Positions 34,117 through 46,517 of a stretch of 64,000 bases of DNA are shown here, one piece after another. The stretch is taken from positions 3,094 through 67,093 of the forward strand of contig NZ_LMFS01000003.1 of the NCBI RefSeq assembly GCF_001426945.1. The letters run 5' to 3'. This DNA comes from Pseudolabrys sp. Root1462. Lineage in GTDB: Bacteria > Pseudomonadota > Alphaproteobacteria > Rhizobiales > Xanthobacteraceae. The notes beneath the pieces were generated by a model. It was not told the DNA's origin. It saw only the letters and a list, made by a program, of their open reading frames with translations, and searched no databases. A program made the translations under genes and the position numbers. The first letter of the stretch is position 1, and every line of letters starts with the position of its first letter.

Positions 34117-35383
34117 CATTTCGGTGCCGTGTGCGATTGCGAACACGATCGCTGCCCGCTCCAGGGCGACCGGTTGTTCGCGTACGCAAAATTGTTTGGC
34201 GCCTTTTCTGAAATTCACCGACAATACCGGACGCTGCGCGCGCACGACGCGCCGGCGAACGCATGGTTTCGCGAAACTGTCACTGGCTTGTCAGGCAGTT
34301 ATGGGCGTCAAGCATTTTCAGCGCTTGAACGCAACGCGGTATCTCCCGATTCAATAATCGCAGCGTCTTTTTCGCGGGGGGCTACCTTCCAATATTGCGC
34401 AGAGAATTTTGCGCGGATTGAATGACTTAGATTGGATGATCGGCTCAGGACCCGGGAAATGCCTGCGCCCCAGCGATTTCCGATGTCGCGGCAGCGATTT
34501 TTTTTAAATAATCGGCTCACATGCCTTAGCCAGTCACGCTCATCGATTCCTGACGACTCATCAACGTGTTGCCGTCCGGGCGGTAAAAAATTTGCGTGGC
34601 ATGAAAGTCACGCTCGCGCCTCAGGTCCTTATCAAACGTTAAAAGGAAATTGCCCGGCGGCAAGCCTCGTGTATCTTGAAAAGGCGCACGGACATTCCGC
34701 TGTGTGCGATCAGAAAAGAGGAACGGCGCTGCGCTCATTGGCAGATGAGAACGGCATTCTGTTGCCCGAAACGGACAATAGCGTTTCTCCAACCTTTCCT
34801 GATCGACATGCAAACGATTGACTGTGCGCGGAGACGCCAAGGATGGGAGCGAGGTAGGGAAGCGAACTGGATTGCATCGCGCTGAAACGAAGCGAGATTG
34901 GTCCGGCACCGCGACGCTAAGTTTGAAACTCGTTTTCGAACGACACTCGACCTCCTTCGAAATTTGGTGCGCTTCTGAACTGGACTCAGATTTTGAATTT
35001 GGATTAGGTTGGCTCGCCGGGATCGAACGTCGGCTGTAGCCGAGCCGAATGTGACCCGGGCGTCAGCCCGCAGTAGGGGGGATATCGAAATGGCCAACAC
35101 CGGTCCGGAACATTGTTCACGCACCCGCATCGCGGTGCCGTTCCAGTCCGGCTCGTGTAACGCCACCCGCGATATCGCCGCTATCCCTCGGGGCAACGCG
35201 CCGCCCCTCCCGTAAAGGCGCAGTTCCTTCCCACCGCATTCGTATCGCACTGCCGTCCCTAGTTTCGGCAGATCCTTTCGCGAAAAGTTGTTGCGTTCCG
35301 TTCCGGCGCGTCGGCGGCTCGTCCGCCAGGCCGAGCAACTGCTGTTCGTTCAACCAATCAAGCCAAACAAAGAGAAGAAGAAA
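34117..35383 (+). other. Long gene-free region before dnaA
   Basis: About 1.27 kb without a believable gene; the open frames here have no family features. It is more AT-rich than its neighbours, with a poly-T/A run near 34498-34512. GANTC sites lie at 34348, 34545, 34555 and 34983. I see no TTATNCACA-type DnaA box on either strand, so nothing marks it as the replication origin. It presumably holds the dnaA promoter and a long leader. Confidence 0.5.
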
Positions 35384-36817
35384 ATGCCGAACGATGATCA
35401 GGAGAGCTGGCTCAGGGTAAAATCGCGGCTGCGCTCGGAAGTCGGTGACGACGTTTTCTCGAGCTGGTTTGCGCGCATGGACCTCGAAGGTCTCGATGAC
35501 GGCGGCGTCCGCCTGTCGGTGCCGACCCGTTTTCTCAAGAGCTGGATTCAATCCCACTACGCCGAAAAAGTGCTGACCTGCTGGCAGGCCGAACGCAATG
35601 AAGTCGGCCGCATCGAGTTGATCGTGCGCTCAGCGGTGCTGAAGAACACCGCGCAGCCGAAGGCCAAAATTGAGCCGGCGGCTATGAACGGCCACGGCGA
35701 CGGCCGTCATATGAACGGCAACTTCGCCGGCCGTCCCATTCCTGCGGGCGACGCCGCGGTCCACGAAGCGCTCGGCGGCTCGCCGCTCGATGCGCGTCTG
35801 ACCTTCGACTCGTTCGTGGTCGGCCGCTCCAATACGCTGGCGCAGGCCGCTGCCAAGCAGGTCGCCGCTGCGCGCCGCAACGACCCGGTGCTGTTCAACC
35901 CGCTCTACATTCATTCCGGCGTCGGTCTGGGCAAGACGCATCTGTTGCAGTCGATCACTTGGGCCGGGAATGCCGCAGGCGAGCGCAAGGTGCTGTATCT
36001 CACGGCCGAGAAATTCATGTACGGCTTCGTCGCCGCGCTGCGCGCGCAGAATGCCATCGCCTTCAAGGAGGCGTTGCGGGGCATTGGTGTACTAGTAATT
36101 GACGACCTGCAGTTCCTGCAGGGCAAGTCGACGCAGGCCGAATTCTGCCACACCCTCAATGCGCTCATCGATGCCGGCCGCCAGGTGGTGATCGCGTCCG
36201 ACCGGCCGCCCTCGGATCTGGAGAGCCTCGATGAGCGCGTGCGCTCGCGCCTCGCCGGCGGGCTCGTCGTCGAAATGGGCGCTCTTGGCGAAGAACTGCG
36301 CCTCGAAATCCTCAAGGCCCGCGTGCAGGCCGCCCGCGCGCATCATCCAACCTTCGACGTGCCGCTGCCGGTGCTGGCCTATATCGCCAAGACCGTGACC
36401 CATAACGGCCGCGACCTGGAAGGCGCGCTCAACCGCCTGCTGGCCCACTCCAAGCTGACCGGTCAGTCGGTGACGCTGGAAATGGCCGAGCGCGAGGTCA
36501 AGGACCTGATCCGGCCGCAGGAACCCAAGCGCGTCAAGATCGAGGACATCCAGCGCATCGTGGCACGGCAGTACAACGTCAGCCGCTCGGACCTGCTGTC
36601 GTCGCGCCGTACCGCCAATGTCGTCCGGCCGCGGCAGGTGGCGATGTATCTGGCCAAGACGCTGACCTTGCGGTCCCTGCCGGAAATCGGCCGGCGCTTC
36701 GGCGGCCGCGACCACACGACGGTCCTGCACGCCGTGCGCAAGATCGAGGGCCTGGTCGGCAACGACGTCACCCTGTCCGAGGAGATCGAACTCCTGAAGC
36801 GCCAGCTTCAGGAGTAG
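35384..36817 (+). CDS. dnaA: Chromosomal replication initiator DnaA
   Basis: This 477-residue AAA+ protein opens the replication origin. Domain I covers about 1-85. A variable Gly/Asn/His linker (domain II, about 86-135) precedes the AAA+ core. The Walker A motif GVGLGKT is at 179-185, the Walker [11 protein letters not shown] and sensor/Arg-finger region follow, and the DNA-binding signature is [17 protein letters not shown] in domain IV. The ATG at 35384 has AGAGAAGAAG upstream; the frame runs up to 35288. Confidence 0.97.
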   Translation: MPNDDQESWLRVKSRLRSEVGDDVFSSWFARMDLEGLDDGGVRLSVPTRFLKSWIQSHYAEKVLTCWQAERNEVGRIELIVRSAVLKNTAQPKAKIEPAAMNGHGDGRHMNGNFAGRPIPAGDAAVHEALGGSPLDARLTFDSFVVGRSNTLAQAAAKQVAAARRNDPVLFNPLYIHSGVGLGKTHLLQSITWAGNAAGERKVLYLTAEKFMYGFVAALRAQNAIAFKEALRGIGVLVIDDLQFLQGKSTQAEFCHTLNALIDAGRQVVIASDRPPSDLESLDERVRSRLAGGLVVEMGALGEELRLEILKARVQAARAHHPTFDVPLPVLAYIAKTVTHNGRDLEGALNRLLAHSKLTGQSVTLEMAEREVKDLIRPQEPKRVKIEDIQRIVARQYNVSRSDLLSSRRTANVVRPRQVAMYLAKTLTLRSLPEIGRRFGGRDHTTVLHAVRKIEGLVGNDVTLSEEIELLKRQLQE

Positions 36818-36826
36818 GCGACACCC

Positions 36827-36851
36827 CCCTCTCCCCCATCCGGGGAGAGGG
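36827..36851. repeat. Hairpin element after dnaA
   Basis: CCCTCTCCCC, a short loop and GGGGAGAGGG form a strong stem 10 bp after the dnaA stop. Similar CTCTCCCC hairpins are common dispersed elements in proteobacteria. It lacks a T-run and may only attenuate transcription into dnaN. Confidence 0.5.
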
Positions 36852-36997
36852 CGGTCCCCTGGGGATAGGAATGGGGGTTTTGGCCTCCTGCTGCGCCAGC
36901 CCTTGCGCAATTGCCCCGCTCTTGCCACCTTTGCCCCCCGGCTTCCGCCGGCTGGCGCCAGTGGGGTGGGTTCTTCGGCGCCGAAGCGGGATTTTCC

Positions 36998-38104
36998 ATG
37001 AAAGTAACTGTCGAACGCGCCGAACTCCTCAAGTCGCTGAGCCACGTCTACCGCGTGGTCGAACGGCGCAATACGATTCCGATCCTGTCCAACGTGCTGA
37101 TCCGCGCCGACAAGGGCAAACTCAGCATGAAGGCGACCGACCTCGACCTTGAGGTTACGGACTCGATCGCCGCCGAGGTCGCGCCGGGCGGCGCCACCAC
37201 CGTGCCGGCGCACATGTTCTACGACATCGTGCGCAAGCTGCCGGACGGCTCGCAGATCGTGATCGAGGGTTCCGGCGACCGCGCCGTGCTGTCGATCCGT
37301 GCCGGACGCTCTCGCTTCACGCTGCAGACCTTGCCCGAAAGCGACTTTCCGGACCTCGCTGCCGGCGAGATGAGCCATTCGTTCAGCCTGCCGGCCGGCG
37401 ACCTCAAGCGCCTCATCGACAAGACGCAGTTCGCGATCTCGACCGAGGAGACCCGCTACTACCTCAACGGCATATACCTGCACGCCGCGGGCAAGATGCT
37501 GCGCGCGGTAGCGACCGACGGCCATCGTCTGGCGCAGGTCGAACTGCCGCTGCCGGAAGGCGCCGTCGGCATGCCGGGCATCATCATCCCCCGGAAGACC
37601 GTCGCCGAAGTGCAACGCCTGATCGAAAGCGGCGAAGGCGAAGTCGCCGTCGAATTGTCCGCCGGCAAGATCCGGTTCTCGATCGGCAATGTCGTCCTGA
37701 TCTCGAAACTGATCGACGGCACCTTCCCCGATTACGGTCGCGTCATCCCGGCCAACAACGACAAGAGCCTGGTCGTCGACAAGAAGGACTTCGAGGCCGC
37801 GGTGGATCGCGTCTCCACCGTATCGAGTGAGCGCGGCCGCGCTGTGAAGCTGTCGATCACCGGCGGGCGTCTCGTGCTCTCGGTGACCAATCCGGATTCC
37901 GGCAGCGCGACCGAAGAGCTCGAGGTCGACTATGAATCCGATGCGCTCGATATCGGCTTCAACTCGCGCTACCTGCTCGACATCGCCGCGCAGATCGAGG
38001 GCGAAGTCGCGGTGCTCAAGCTCGCCGATCCGGGCTCGCCGACGCTGATCCAGGACAAGGACGCCAAAGGCGCGCTCTACGTCCTGATGCCGATGCGCGT
38101 GTAA
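36998..38104 (+). CDS. dnaN: DNA polymerase III sliding clamp (beta subunit)
   Basis: This 368-residue ring-forming processivity clamp has three repeated domains. Landmarks are VVERRNTIPILSNVLI early, AISTEETRYYLNGIYLH and VATDGHRLAQ in the middle, and the C-terminal YVLMPMRV that ends all DnaN proteins. The ATG at 36998 gives the normal MKVTVERAELL start; a longer in-frame ORF from 36911 reads through intergenic sequence. It is followed by the gnd-gntK pair. Confidence 0.97.
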   Translation: MKVTVERAELLKSLSHVYRVVERRNTIPILSNVLIRADKGKLSMKATDLDLEVTDSIAAEVAPGGATTVPAHMFYDIVRKLPDGSQIVIEGSGDRAVLSIRAGRSRFTLQTLPESDFPDLAAGEMSHSFSLPAGDLKRLIDKTQFAISTEETRYYLNGIYLHAAGKMLRAVATDGHRLAQVELPLPEGAVGMPGIIIPRKTVAEVQRLIESGEGEVAVELSAGKIRFSIGNVVLISKLIDGTFPDYGRVIPANNDKSLVVDKKDFEAAVDRVSTVSSERGRAVKLSITGGRLVLSVTNPDSGSATEELEVDYESDALDIGFNSRYLLDIAAQIEGEVAVLKLADPGSPTLIQDKDAKGALYVLMPMRV

Positions 38105-38137
38105 GGCGCTCAGGCGCGACCTTTGCCGGAGTCATCC

Positions 38138-39115
38138 ATGCAGATCGCCATGATCGGGCTCGGCCGCATGGGAGCCAATCTGTCGCGCCGGCTGATCAAG
38201 CACGGCCACAAGGTCGTGGTCAGCGATCATTCGGCCGCCGCGATCGAAGCGCTGACGAAGGACGGCGGCACGCCCGCCTCGTCGCTCGAGGACGTCGTCA
38301 AGGCGCTTGAGCCGCCGCGCGCCGTCTGGGTCATGCTGCCGGCGGGTGACGCCACCGAGACGACCATCAATCGCCTGGCCGACCTGATGTCGCCCGGCGA
38401 CATCATCATCGATGGCGGCAATACCAACTGGCGCGACGACCTGCGCCGCGCCGCGGTGCTCAAAGCCCGCGGCATCCATCACGTTGATGTCGGCACCTCC
38501 GGCGGCGTCCTGGGCGCGACGTCGGGCTATTGCCTGATGATCGGCGGCGACAAGGACGCGGTGTCGCGTCTGGCGCCGGTTTTCGCCGCACTCGCGCCGG
38601 GCGACGGCAAGGTCTCGCGAGGCTCCACCGCACCCGATGGCTGGCTTCACGTCGGTCCGAATGGAGCCGGCCATTTCGTCAAGATGGTGCACAACGGCAT
38701 CGAATACGGTCTGATGCAGGCCTATGCCGAAGGCTTCCAGATCCTCACCGAAGCCAATGACCCGGCGGTGCCGGAGGCGGAGCGCATGCCGCTCGATATC
38801 GCCGCCATTGCCGAAGTCTGGCGTCACGGCAGCATCGTCGAGTCGAAGCTGCTCGACGTTACCGCCAGGGCGCTCGAAGGCGACACGACGCTCGCCGAAT
38901 TCTCCGGCGCGGTCGATGACACCGGCGAAGGCCGCTGGACCATCCAGACCGCGATCGAGCGCGCCATTCCGGTGATGACGCTGTCGGCCGCGCTTTATGC
39001 GCGCTTCCGCTCGCGCAAGCAGCCCAACTTCGCCGACAAGGTGATCTCGGCAATGCGCCGTGGCTTCGGCGGTCATAGCGAAGCGAAGATCGGCGGTAAG
39101 GTCGCCGGCAAGTGA
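38138..39115 (+). CDS. gnd: 6-phosphogluconate dehydrogenase, short (GntZ/YqeC) type
   Basis: This is a 325-residue NAD(P)-dependent decarboxylating dehydrogenase. The Rossmann motif MIGLGRMGANLSRRL is at the start. DGGNTNWRDD and HVDVGTSGGVLGA, the substrate site GPNGAGHFVKMVHNGIEY with its Lys, and a short C-terminal domain mark the GntZ type rather than the 470-residue Gnd. It converts 6-phosphogluconate to ribulose 5-phosphate. The ATG at 38138 has CCGGAG. It overlaps gntK by 4 bp. Confidence 0.93.
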   Translation: MQIAMIGLGRMGANLSRRLIKHGHKVVVSDHSAAAIEALTKDGGTPASSLEDVVKALEPPRAVWVMLPAGDATETTINRLADLMSPGDIIIDGGNTNWRDDLRRAAVLKARGIHHVDVGTSGGVLGATSGYCLMIGGDKDAVSRLAPVFAALAPGDGKVSRGSTAPDGWLHVGPNGAGHFVKMVHNGIEYGLMQAYAEGFQILTEANDPAVPEAERMPLDIAAIAEVWRHGSIVESKLLDVTARALEGDTTLAEFSGAVDDTGEGRWTIQTAIERAIPVMTLSAALYARFRSRKQPNFADKVISAMRRGFGGHSEAKIGGKVAGK

Positions 39116-39645
39116 CGGCCATGTCGGACCCTCGCGCCAGCCACTGGACAGCCGCCATCATCGTGATGGGCGTGTCCGGCGCCGGCAAGAGCACCATCGG
39201 CGCGATGCTGTCGCAGCGCCTCAATCGTCCGCTGATCGAAGGCGACACTCTGCATCCGGCGGCCAACATCGCCAAGATGTCGCAAGGTATCCCGCTCGAC
39301 GACGCGGATCGCCTGCCGTGGCTCAAAGCGATCGCCGCCCGCATCGACGAGGCGCGTACCTCGCACCGGCCGGTGATCGTCACCTGCTCGGCACTCAAGC
39401 GCGCTTACCGCGACATCCTCGCCGGCGGTCACGACGACATCGGCTTCGTCTATCTGCGCGGCACCAAGGATCTGATCGCCGGCCGGCTGAAGGCGCGCAC
39501 CAACCACTTCATGCCCCCCGGCTTGCTCGACAGCCAGTTCGCGGCCTTGCAGGAACCCGGCGAGGACGAGCCGACCATGGCAATCGCCATCGATGCAACG
39601 CCAGCGCAGATCGTGGATCGCATCGTCCGTCAGTTTGCGTCGTAG
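39112..39645 (+). CDS. gntK: Gluconokinase
   Basis: This 177-residue P-loop kinase phosphorylates gluconate to 6-phosphogluconate, the substrate of the preceding enzyme. The Walker A motif is GVSGAGKST near residues 19-27, followed by EGDTLHPAANIAKMSQGIPLDD, a gluconokinase signature, and VTCSALKRAYRD. The GTG at 39112 overlaps the gnd stop (GTGA); an ATG at 39121 is the alternative. The two genes form a gluconate utilisation pair. Confidence 0.94.
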   Translation: MTAMSDPRASHWTAAIIVMGVSGAGKSTIGAMLSQRLNRPLIEGDTLHPAANIAKMSQGIPLDDADRLPWLKAIAARIDEARTSHRPVIVTCSALKRAYRDILAGGHDDIGFVYLRGTKDLIAGRLKARTNHFMPPGLLDSQFAALQEPGEDEPTMAIAIDATPAQIVDRIVRQFAS

Positions 39646-39670
39646 AAAGCAGCCGGGATCGACGAAATAA

Positions 39671-39704
39671 GCTGCGGATGGCCGGGACAAGTCCGGCCAT
39701 GACG
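39671..39704. repeat. Truncated copy of the GGCCGGGACA-type repeat
   Basis: GCGGATGGCCGGGACAAGT followed by CCGGCCATGAC forms a small hairpin and shares its central block and the CATGAC end with the larger elements at 53617-53740 and 62778-62897. It fills the gap between gntK and recF. Confidence 0.5.
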
Positions 39705-39720
39705 GCTAAATACACGGACG

Positions 39721-40866
39721 ATGACCGCCGCCTTTCTCCAACGTCTGTCGCTGGTGAACTTCCGCAGCTACCACGCCGCGCAGATCAATCTCGACCGCGC
39801 CGGGCCGGTGGTGCTGACCGGACAGAATGGCGCCGGCAAGACCAATCTCATCGAGGCGATCTCGATGCTGACGCCGGGCCGCGGCCTGCGCCGCGCCACG
39901 CTCGACGAACTCGCCTTCGCCGAAGGCGACGGCTCCTGGGCGGTATCGGCCGAGATCGAAGGCATGCTGGGCCTCGCCACCCTCGGCACCGGCATCGAGC
40001 CGCCGGCCGGCGACGACACGACCAACTCGCGCAAATGCCGCATCGACCGCGAACCGGTATCCTCCGCCGCAGCCTTCGCCGACCATCTTCGCGTAATCTG
40101 GCTGACGCCGTCGATGGACCCGCTGTTCACCGGCCCCGCCGCCGACCGCCGCCGCTATCTCGATCGGCTCGTGCTGGCGGTGGATGCGCAGCATTCCAGC
40201 CGCGTCTCGGCGCTGGAACGCTCGCTGCGCTCGCGCAACCGCCTGCTCGAGGATCAGCGCAGCGACGCGCATTGGCTCGATGCCATCGAGCACGAGACTG
40301 CCGAGGTCGCGGTCGCCGTGTCGGCCGCGCGCTACGAGACCGTCAACCGGCTCAGCGCGGCGCTCGATGCCGCGCGCGACGAGGCGCCGGCTTTCGCCAT
40401 GCCGCGCATCGCGCTCGAAGGCTGGATGGAAAATCAGTGGCCCGTCAGCAGCGCCCGCGAGGTCGAAGATCGCTATCGTGAATTGCTGCGCGAGAGCCGC
40501 GGTCAGGACGCCGCGGCGGGACGCACGCTGGAAGGGCCGCACCGCGCCGATCTGAAAGTATTTCATGTCGGCAAGGGTATTGCTGCGGCCGACGCCTCGA
40601 CCGGCGAGCAAAAGGCGATGCTGATACGCCTGTCGCTGGCGCACGCTCATCTCATCAAGGACATGACCGGCTACGCGCCGGTGATGCTGCTCGATGAAGT
40701 CGTGGCGCACCTCGATCCCGTGCGACGCGCCGCGCTCTACGAAGCTCTGACCTCGATCGGCGCGCAAGTGTGGATGACGGGCGCCGATCCGGCTGCATTT
40801 GCCGATATCGCCGATCGCGCGCAGTGGTTCGACGTGAAGCCGGGCGGCATCACCAAGCGTGCCTGA
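39721..40866 (+). CDS. recF: DNA replication/repair protein RecF
   Basis: This 381-residue SMC-like ATPase helps load RecA at single-strand gaps. The Walker A GQNGAGKTN is near residues 36-44 with LVNFRSYHAAQINL before it. The C-terminal ABC signature STGEQKAML and the Walker B MLLDEVVAHLD are intact. The start is the ATG at 39721, just after the repeat element. Confidence 0.95.
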   Translation: MTAAFLQRLSLVNFRSYHAAQINLDRAGPVVLTGQNGAGKTNLIEAISMLTPGRGLRRATLDELAFAEGDGSWAVSAEIEGMLGLATLGTGIEPPAGDDTTNSRKCRIDREPVSSAAAFADHLRVIWLTPSMDPLFTGPAADRRRYLDRLVLAVDAQHSSRVSALERSLRSRNRLLEDQRSDAHWLDAIEHETAEVAVAVSAARYETVNRLSAALDAARDEAPAFAMPRIALEGWMENQWPVSSAREVEDRYRELLRESRGQDAAAGRTLEGPHRADLKVFHVGKGIAAADASTGEQKAMLIRLSLAHAHLIKDMTGYAPVMLLDEVVAHLDPVRRAALYEALTSIGAQVWMTGADPAAFADIADRAQWFDVKPGGITKRA

Positions 40867-41005
40867 ACGGCGAACCGCACGGGGTAAGGTTCCGTTAATC
40901 GAGATGTTTTGAAGTTTCGGAAAAAAGGAACAAACCCATACCCGCGATCTTTACCCTGTGATCTCGGTACGCCGTTGGAAATGCTTCGAAAATGGATTTG
41001 CCGTC

Positions 41006-41224
41006 ATGTCACAGAAACACGCTTTGCAACTGGATTCGCCGCCGGCTGAAGGCCTGAGATGCGAGATGCATCGCGCCGTCGACAGGATCGGGCGCGAACT
41101 CGAGAAGCTCGAGATTCTCGCTGCCGCCATGGCCGCTTTCAGTCGGCCAGTTCCCGAATATGACACCCAGTTCCGGCACCAGCGGCATCTGACCGCCAGC
41201 GCCACGGTGCTGCGCAAGAGGTAA
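41006..41224 (+). CDS. Small hypothetical protein
   Basis: This is a 72-residue hydrophilic protein with a predicted helix in the middle (CEMHRAVDRIGRELEKLEILAAAMAAF) and a basic C-terminus. No family is recognised. The ATG at 41006 is a moderate choice; the frame can start at GTG 40958. It ends 3 bp before the convergent ClC gene. It could be real, as the frame fills the available space and shows normal codon use. Confidence 0.5.
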   Translation: MSQKHALQLDSPPAEGLRCEMHRAVDRIGRELEKLEILAAAMAAFSRPVPEYDTQFRHQRHLTASATVLRKR

Positions 41225-41227
41225 CAG

Positions 41228-42982
41228 CTAGAGTTCGCCTGTCAGCGCACGGCGCTGCCGCTCGGATGCGTCGGAGAAGCGACGCAGAGCATGCGACTCC
41301 GATAACAAGCCCACGACCTGGCCACGCTCGGCGCTATCGACCACGGGCAACGCTTCGGCTTCGAACTTCTCGAAAGCCTTGATGGCCTCCTGAGCCGACA
41401 TCTGCTGCAGCAGCACTTCGCCTTTGTGGCGCAAGAGCTCGGTGAGCGGCGTAACCGCGGGCACCTCGGCGGAATGCGCTTCCGCCACCATGACCATGCC
41501 GGCGTAGCGGCCGTCTTCGTCGATGGCGATGACCTGATTGGTCGAGCCGAGCGGGAAATTCTCGCGGAACGCCGTCAGCGGCGCTTCCGTGGATGTGGTG
41601 CGCACATCCGAGCGCATCATCTGAGCGACGGTCAGGTCGCGGATCCAGCCGACGTCGGCGCCGCCGCGAATGGTTTCGCCGCGCAGATGGAAGCGCCAGG
41701 TGGCGAACGAGTACCCGAAGAATTCGCGCGTCACCTGCATCGAGACGATCACCGCGATCAACACCGTCGCCGTAAGCCACAGATCGCCCGTAGTCTCAAG
41801 CGCGATGAAGCACATGGTCAACGGACCGCCGATCACGGAGGCAGCCATCGCGCTCATGCCGATGACGGCGTAAGCGTCGGAATTGACCGCGAGCGCCGGC
41901 CACAGGGTATTCATGCCGATGGCGAAGAGCTGACCGGCCAGTGCGCCGAGCAGCAGCGAGGCGAAGAACAGGCCGCCGCGGAATCCGGTGCCGAGCGACA
42001 CGATCGAAGCGAACGACTTGAACAGCAGGAGCGTCGCCAGTGTCGCAACCGGCATTTGGAACAAGGTGGTCAGATGCAGCGCGCCATGTCCGGACGACAT
42101 CACGCGCGGCGTCACAATGGCCAGCAGGCCGACGATGGCGCCGCCGATCATTGGCCGCAGCCAGGGACGCACGCGCAGACGGCCAAATAGCTGTTCGCAG
42201 GCGGCGACGCTGCGCATGATCAGGACGCCGAAACCGGCGGCGAGCAGGCCAAATCCGCCGGCCATGGCGAGATCACGGAACGCGATGGTTGAGACCTGGG
42301 CGGCTTCGATGCCGAGGCGATCCGGCGAAAAGGCGGCCGCGGTGAAGTAGCCGAACAGCGCCGCGACGCCGACCGGGGCCAGACTTGATACCGCGTAACT
42401 GCCGATGATCAGCTCGAAACCGTAAAAGGCGCCGCCCAGCGGCGCCCCGAAAGCGCCGGCGATGGCGCCGGCGGCGCCGCAGCCGACCAGCAGGCGCATG
42501 TCGCTGCGGCGCAGGCGGAAGGCCTGGCCCAGCTTCGACGCCAGGCCGCTCGATAGCTGCGTGTAGCCGGCCTCCAGGCCGACAGAGGCGCCAACGCCGC
42601 TCGACCAGACGGTCTGGGCGGCGACGATGAGGCTGCCGCGCATGGACATGCGGCCGCCGTGCAGCGCGTTGGCCTCGATCGGGTCGACCTCGGTGCCGCG
42701 CCAGCGCGAAATCCACCAGCTGGTGAGGCCCAGCGCCAGGCCGCCGAGACAGGGGACCAGAAAGGCAAACAGCGGATCGATGGAGGTGCGCCCGGACAGG
42801 CGCTCGCCGGGGTCGAGGCCGAAGAAGTGCAGGTGCATGAACGCCACCAGCGCGCCCATGACGGCGACGACCACACCCGCCAGGCCGCCAACCAACGCCG
42901 CAAGCAATATGATGCTCGACTCGCGAGCGCGGATGAAGGCGCGCAAGCGGTGGGGAACTTCGAAGCCGTTGAAAGGGCGCAT
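41228..42982 (-). CDS. ClC-family chloride channel/transporter with CBS domains
   Basis: This 584-residue protein has a ClC membrane domain (about 18-430) and two C-terminal CBS domains (about 450-570). The filter region reads GASVGLEAGYTQ where GREGP is usual: the gating Glu is kept but Arg, Gly and Pro are changed. The GSGIP motif is not visible, and the later GxFxP loop reads GTGFRGGLFFASL. It is a divergent ClC subgroup; ion selectivity and channel versus antiporter mode are open. Confidence 0.88.
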   Translation of the reverse strand: MRPFNGFEVPHRLRAFIRARESSIILLAALVGGLAGVVVAVMGALVAFMHLHFFGLDPGERLSGRTSIDPLFAFLVPCLGGLALGLTSWWISRWRGTEVDPIEANALHGGRMSMRGSLIVAAQTVWSSGVGASVGLEAGYTQLSSGLASKLGQAFRLRRSDMRLLVGCGAAGAIAGAFGAPLGGAFYGFELIIGSYAVSSLAPVGVAALFGYFTAAAFSPDRLGIEAAQVSTIAFRDLAMAGGFGLLAAGFGVLIMRSVAACEQLFGRLRVRPWLRPMIGGAIVGLLAIVTPRVMSSGHGALHLTTLFQMPVATLATLLLFKSFASIVSLGTGFRGGLFFASLLLGALAGQLFAIGMNTLWPALAVNSDAYAVIGMSAMAASVIGGPLTMCFIALETTGDLWLTATVLIAVIVSMQVTREFFGYSFATWRFHLRGETIRGGADVGWIRDLTVAQMMRSDVRTTSTEAPLTAFRENFPLGSTNQVIAIDEDGRYAGMVMVAEAHSAEVPAVTPLTELLRHKGEVLLQQMSAQEAIKAFEKFEAEALPVVDSAERGQVVGLLSESHALRRFSDASERQRRALTGEL

Positions 42983-45760
<2,778 letters not shown>

Positions 45761-45874
45761 TCCGCCATCGTCATGTCGGGTAACGCATAAGCGTAGATTC
45801 GCGGCGGGGAGTGCGGCGGAGCTGGTCGGTTCGTAACGGAATGCTGGTGTCAGAAGGCCTTCCCGTCTTAGCTC

Positions 45875-46063
45875 CTATTTTCCTTTTAGCGCGTCCTTGA
45901 CCGTGTCTTTGAGGCCGCCGATGGCGTTCTGAACCTTGCCCTCGACCTTGTCGGCCTTGCCTTCCGCCTCCAGTTTGGAGTCACCGGCAGCCTTGCCGAC
46001 GGCCTGCTTCACCGCGCCTTTGACTTGCTTTGCCGATCCGATAACCCTGTTTTTGTCGATCAT
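45875..46063 (-). CDS. CsbD family stress protein
   Basis: This 62-residue Lys/Ala/Gly-rich protein has the CsbD repeat pattern (NRVIGSAKQVKGAVKQAVGKAAGD, then KADKVEGKVQNAIGGLKD). It is a general stress protein of unknown biochemistry. A weak match to the EcfG general-stress promoter lies upstream on the minus strand: GGAAT near 46119-46123 and CGTC near 46097-46100, 18 bp apart. That promoter call is tentative. Confidence 0.88.
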   Translation of the reverse strand: MIDKNRVIGSAKQVKGAVKQAVGKAAGDSKLEAEGKADKVEGKVQNAIGGLKDTVKDALKGK

Positions 46064-46128
46064 TTGATCCTCTATTTCTAGGAATTGTCACGGACGGACG
46101 CTCGTTTTGACGCTATCGATTCCGATCA

Positions 46129-46470
46129 CTAGCGGCGGGCGTCGCCGATCTGACAGAAGGCATGCTGTGACTGACATTTTGCGCGCGCTTCCTCGCGGTT
46201 CTTGCCAGTCGCAGTACAAGTCGTGCGGGAAAGCACGATCGGAAAGGCAGGGCATGCGACTTCAAACTTGTATCCGGTGAGATTGCGCCAGGCCCGCTTC
46301 ACTTTCTGCTTCACGGTCTCAGGCTTCTTCTTTTCTTGCACGAGCTGGATGGCGGACAATCCATCGATGCGAGAAAGACCAACCTGCGGCATCGCTCCAG
46401 CGTTGAGCGGCATGATCAGAACAGCGACTGCGAGCGCAAGTGCAGAGAAACCATTGCAATTCATTTTCAT
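46129..46470 (-). CDS. Secreted four-cysteine protein, unknown, FixK-box controlled
   Basis: This 113-residue protein has a signal peptide (residues 1-26, hydrophobic ALALAVAVLIMPLNAGA). The mature part is rich in Lys and carries four Cys (VACPAF, RTTCTA, AKCQSQ, AFCQIG) that could form two disulfides. I do not recognise the family. The ATG at 46470 lies downstream of a GGGGGG ribosome site. Its promoter has a FixK/FNR-type box at 46546-46559 centred 41.5 bp before the expected start, so the gene is probably switched on at low oxygen. Confidence 0.65.
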   Translation of the reverse strand: MKMNCNGFSALALAVAVLIMPLNAGAMPQVGLSRIDGLSAIQLVQEKKKPETVKQKVKRAWRNLTGYKFEVACPAFPIVLSRTTCTATGKNREEARAKCQSQHAFCQIGDARR

Positions 46471-46517
46471 CGAAGATGACCCCCCTTGTTTGAATATCGA
46501 GTGCAATTTTAGCTGAC

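Noticed and set aside
34432-34885. Open frames in the gap before dnaA
   Set aside because: They overlap each other in different frames and lack ribosome sites or family features.
34117-35383. Replication origin
   Set aside because: No DnaA boxes were seen, and in many alphaproteobacteria the origin is not next to dnaA.
40958-41005. GTG-initiated extension of the small ORF after recF
   Set aside because: No ribosome site precedes the GTG; the ATG at 41006 is the more economical start.
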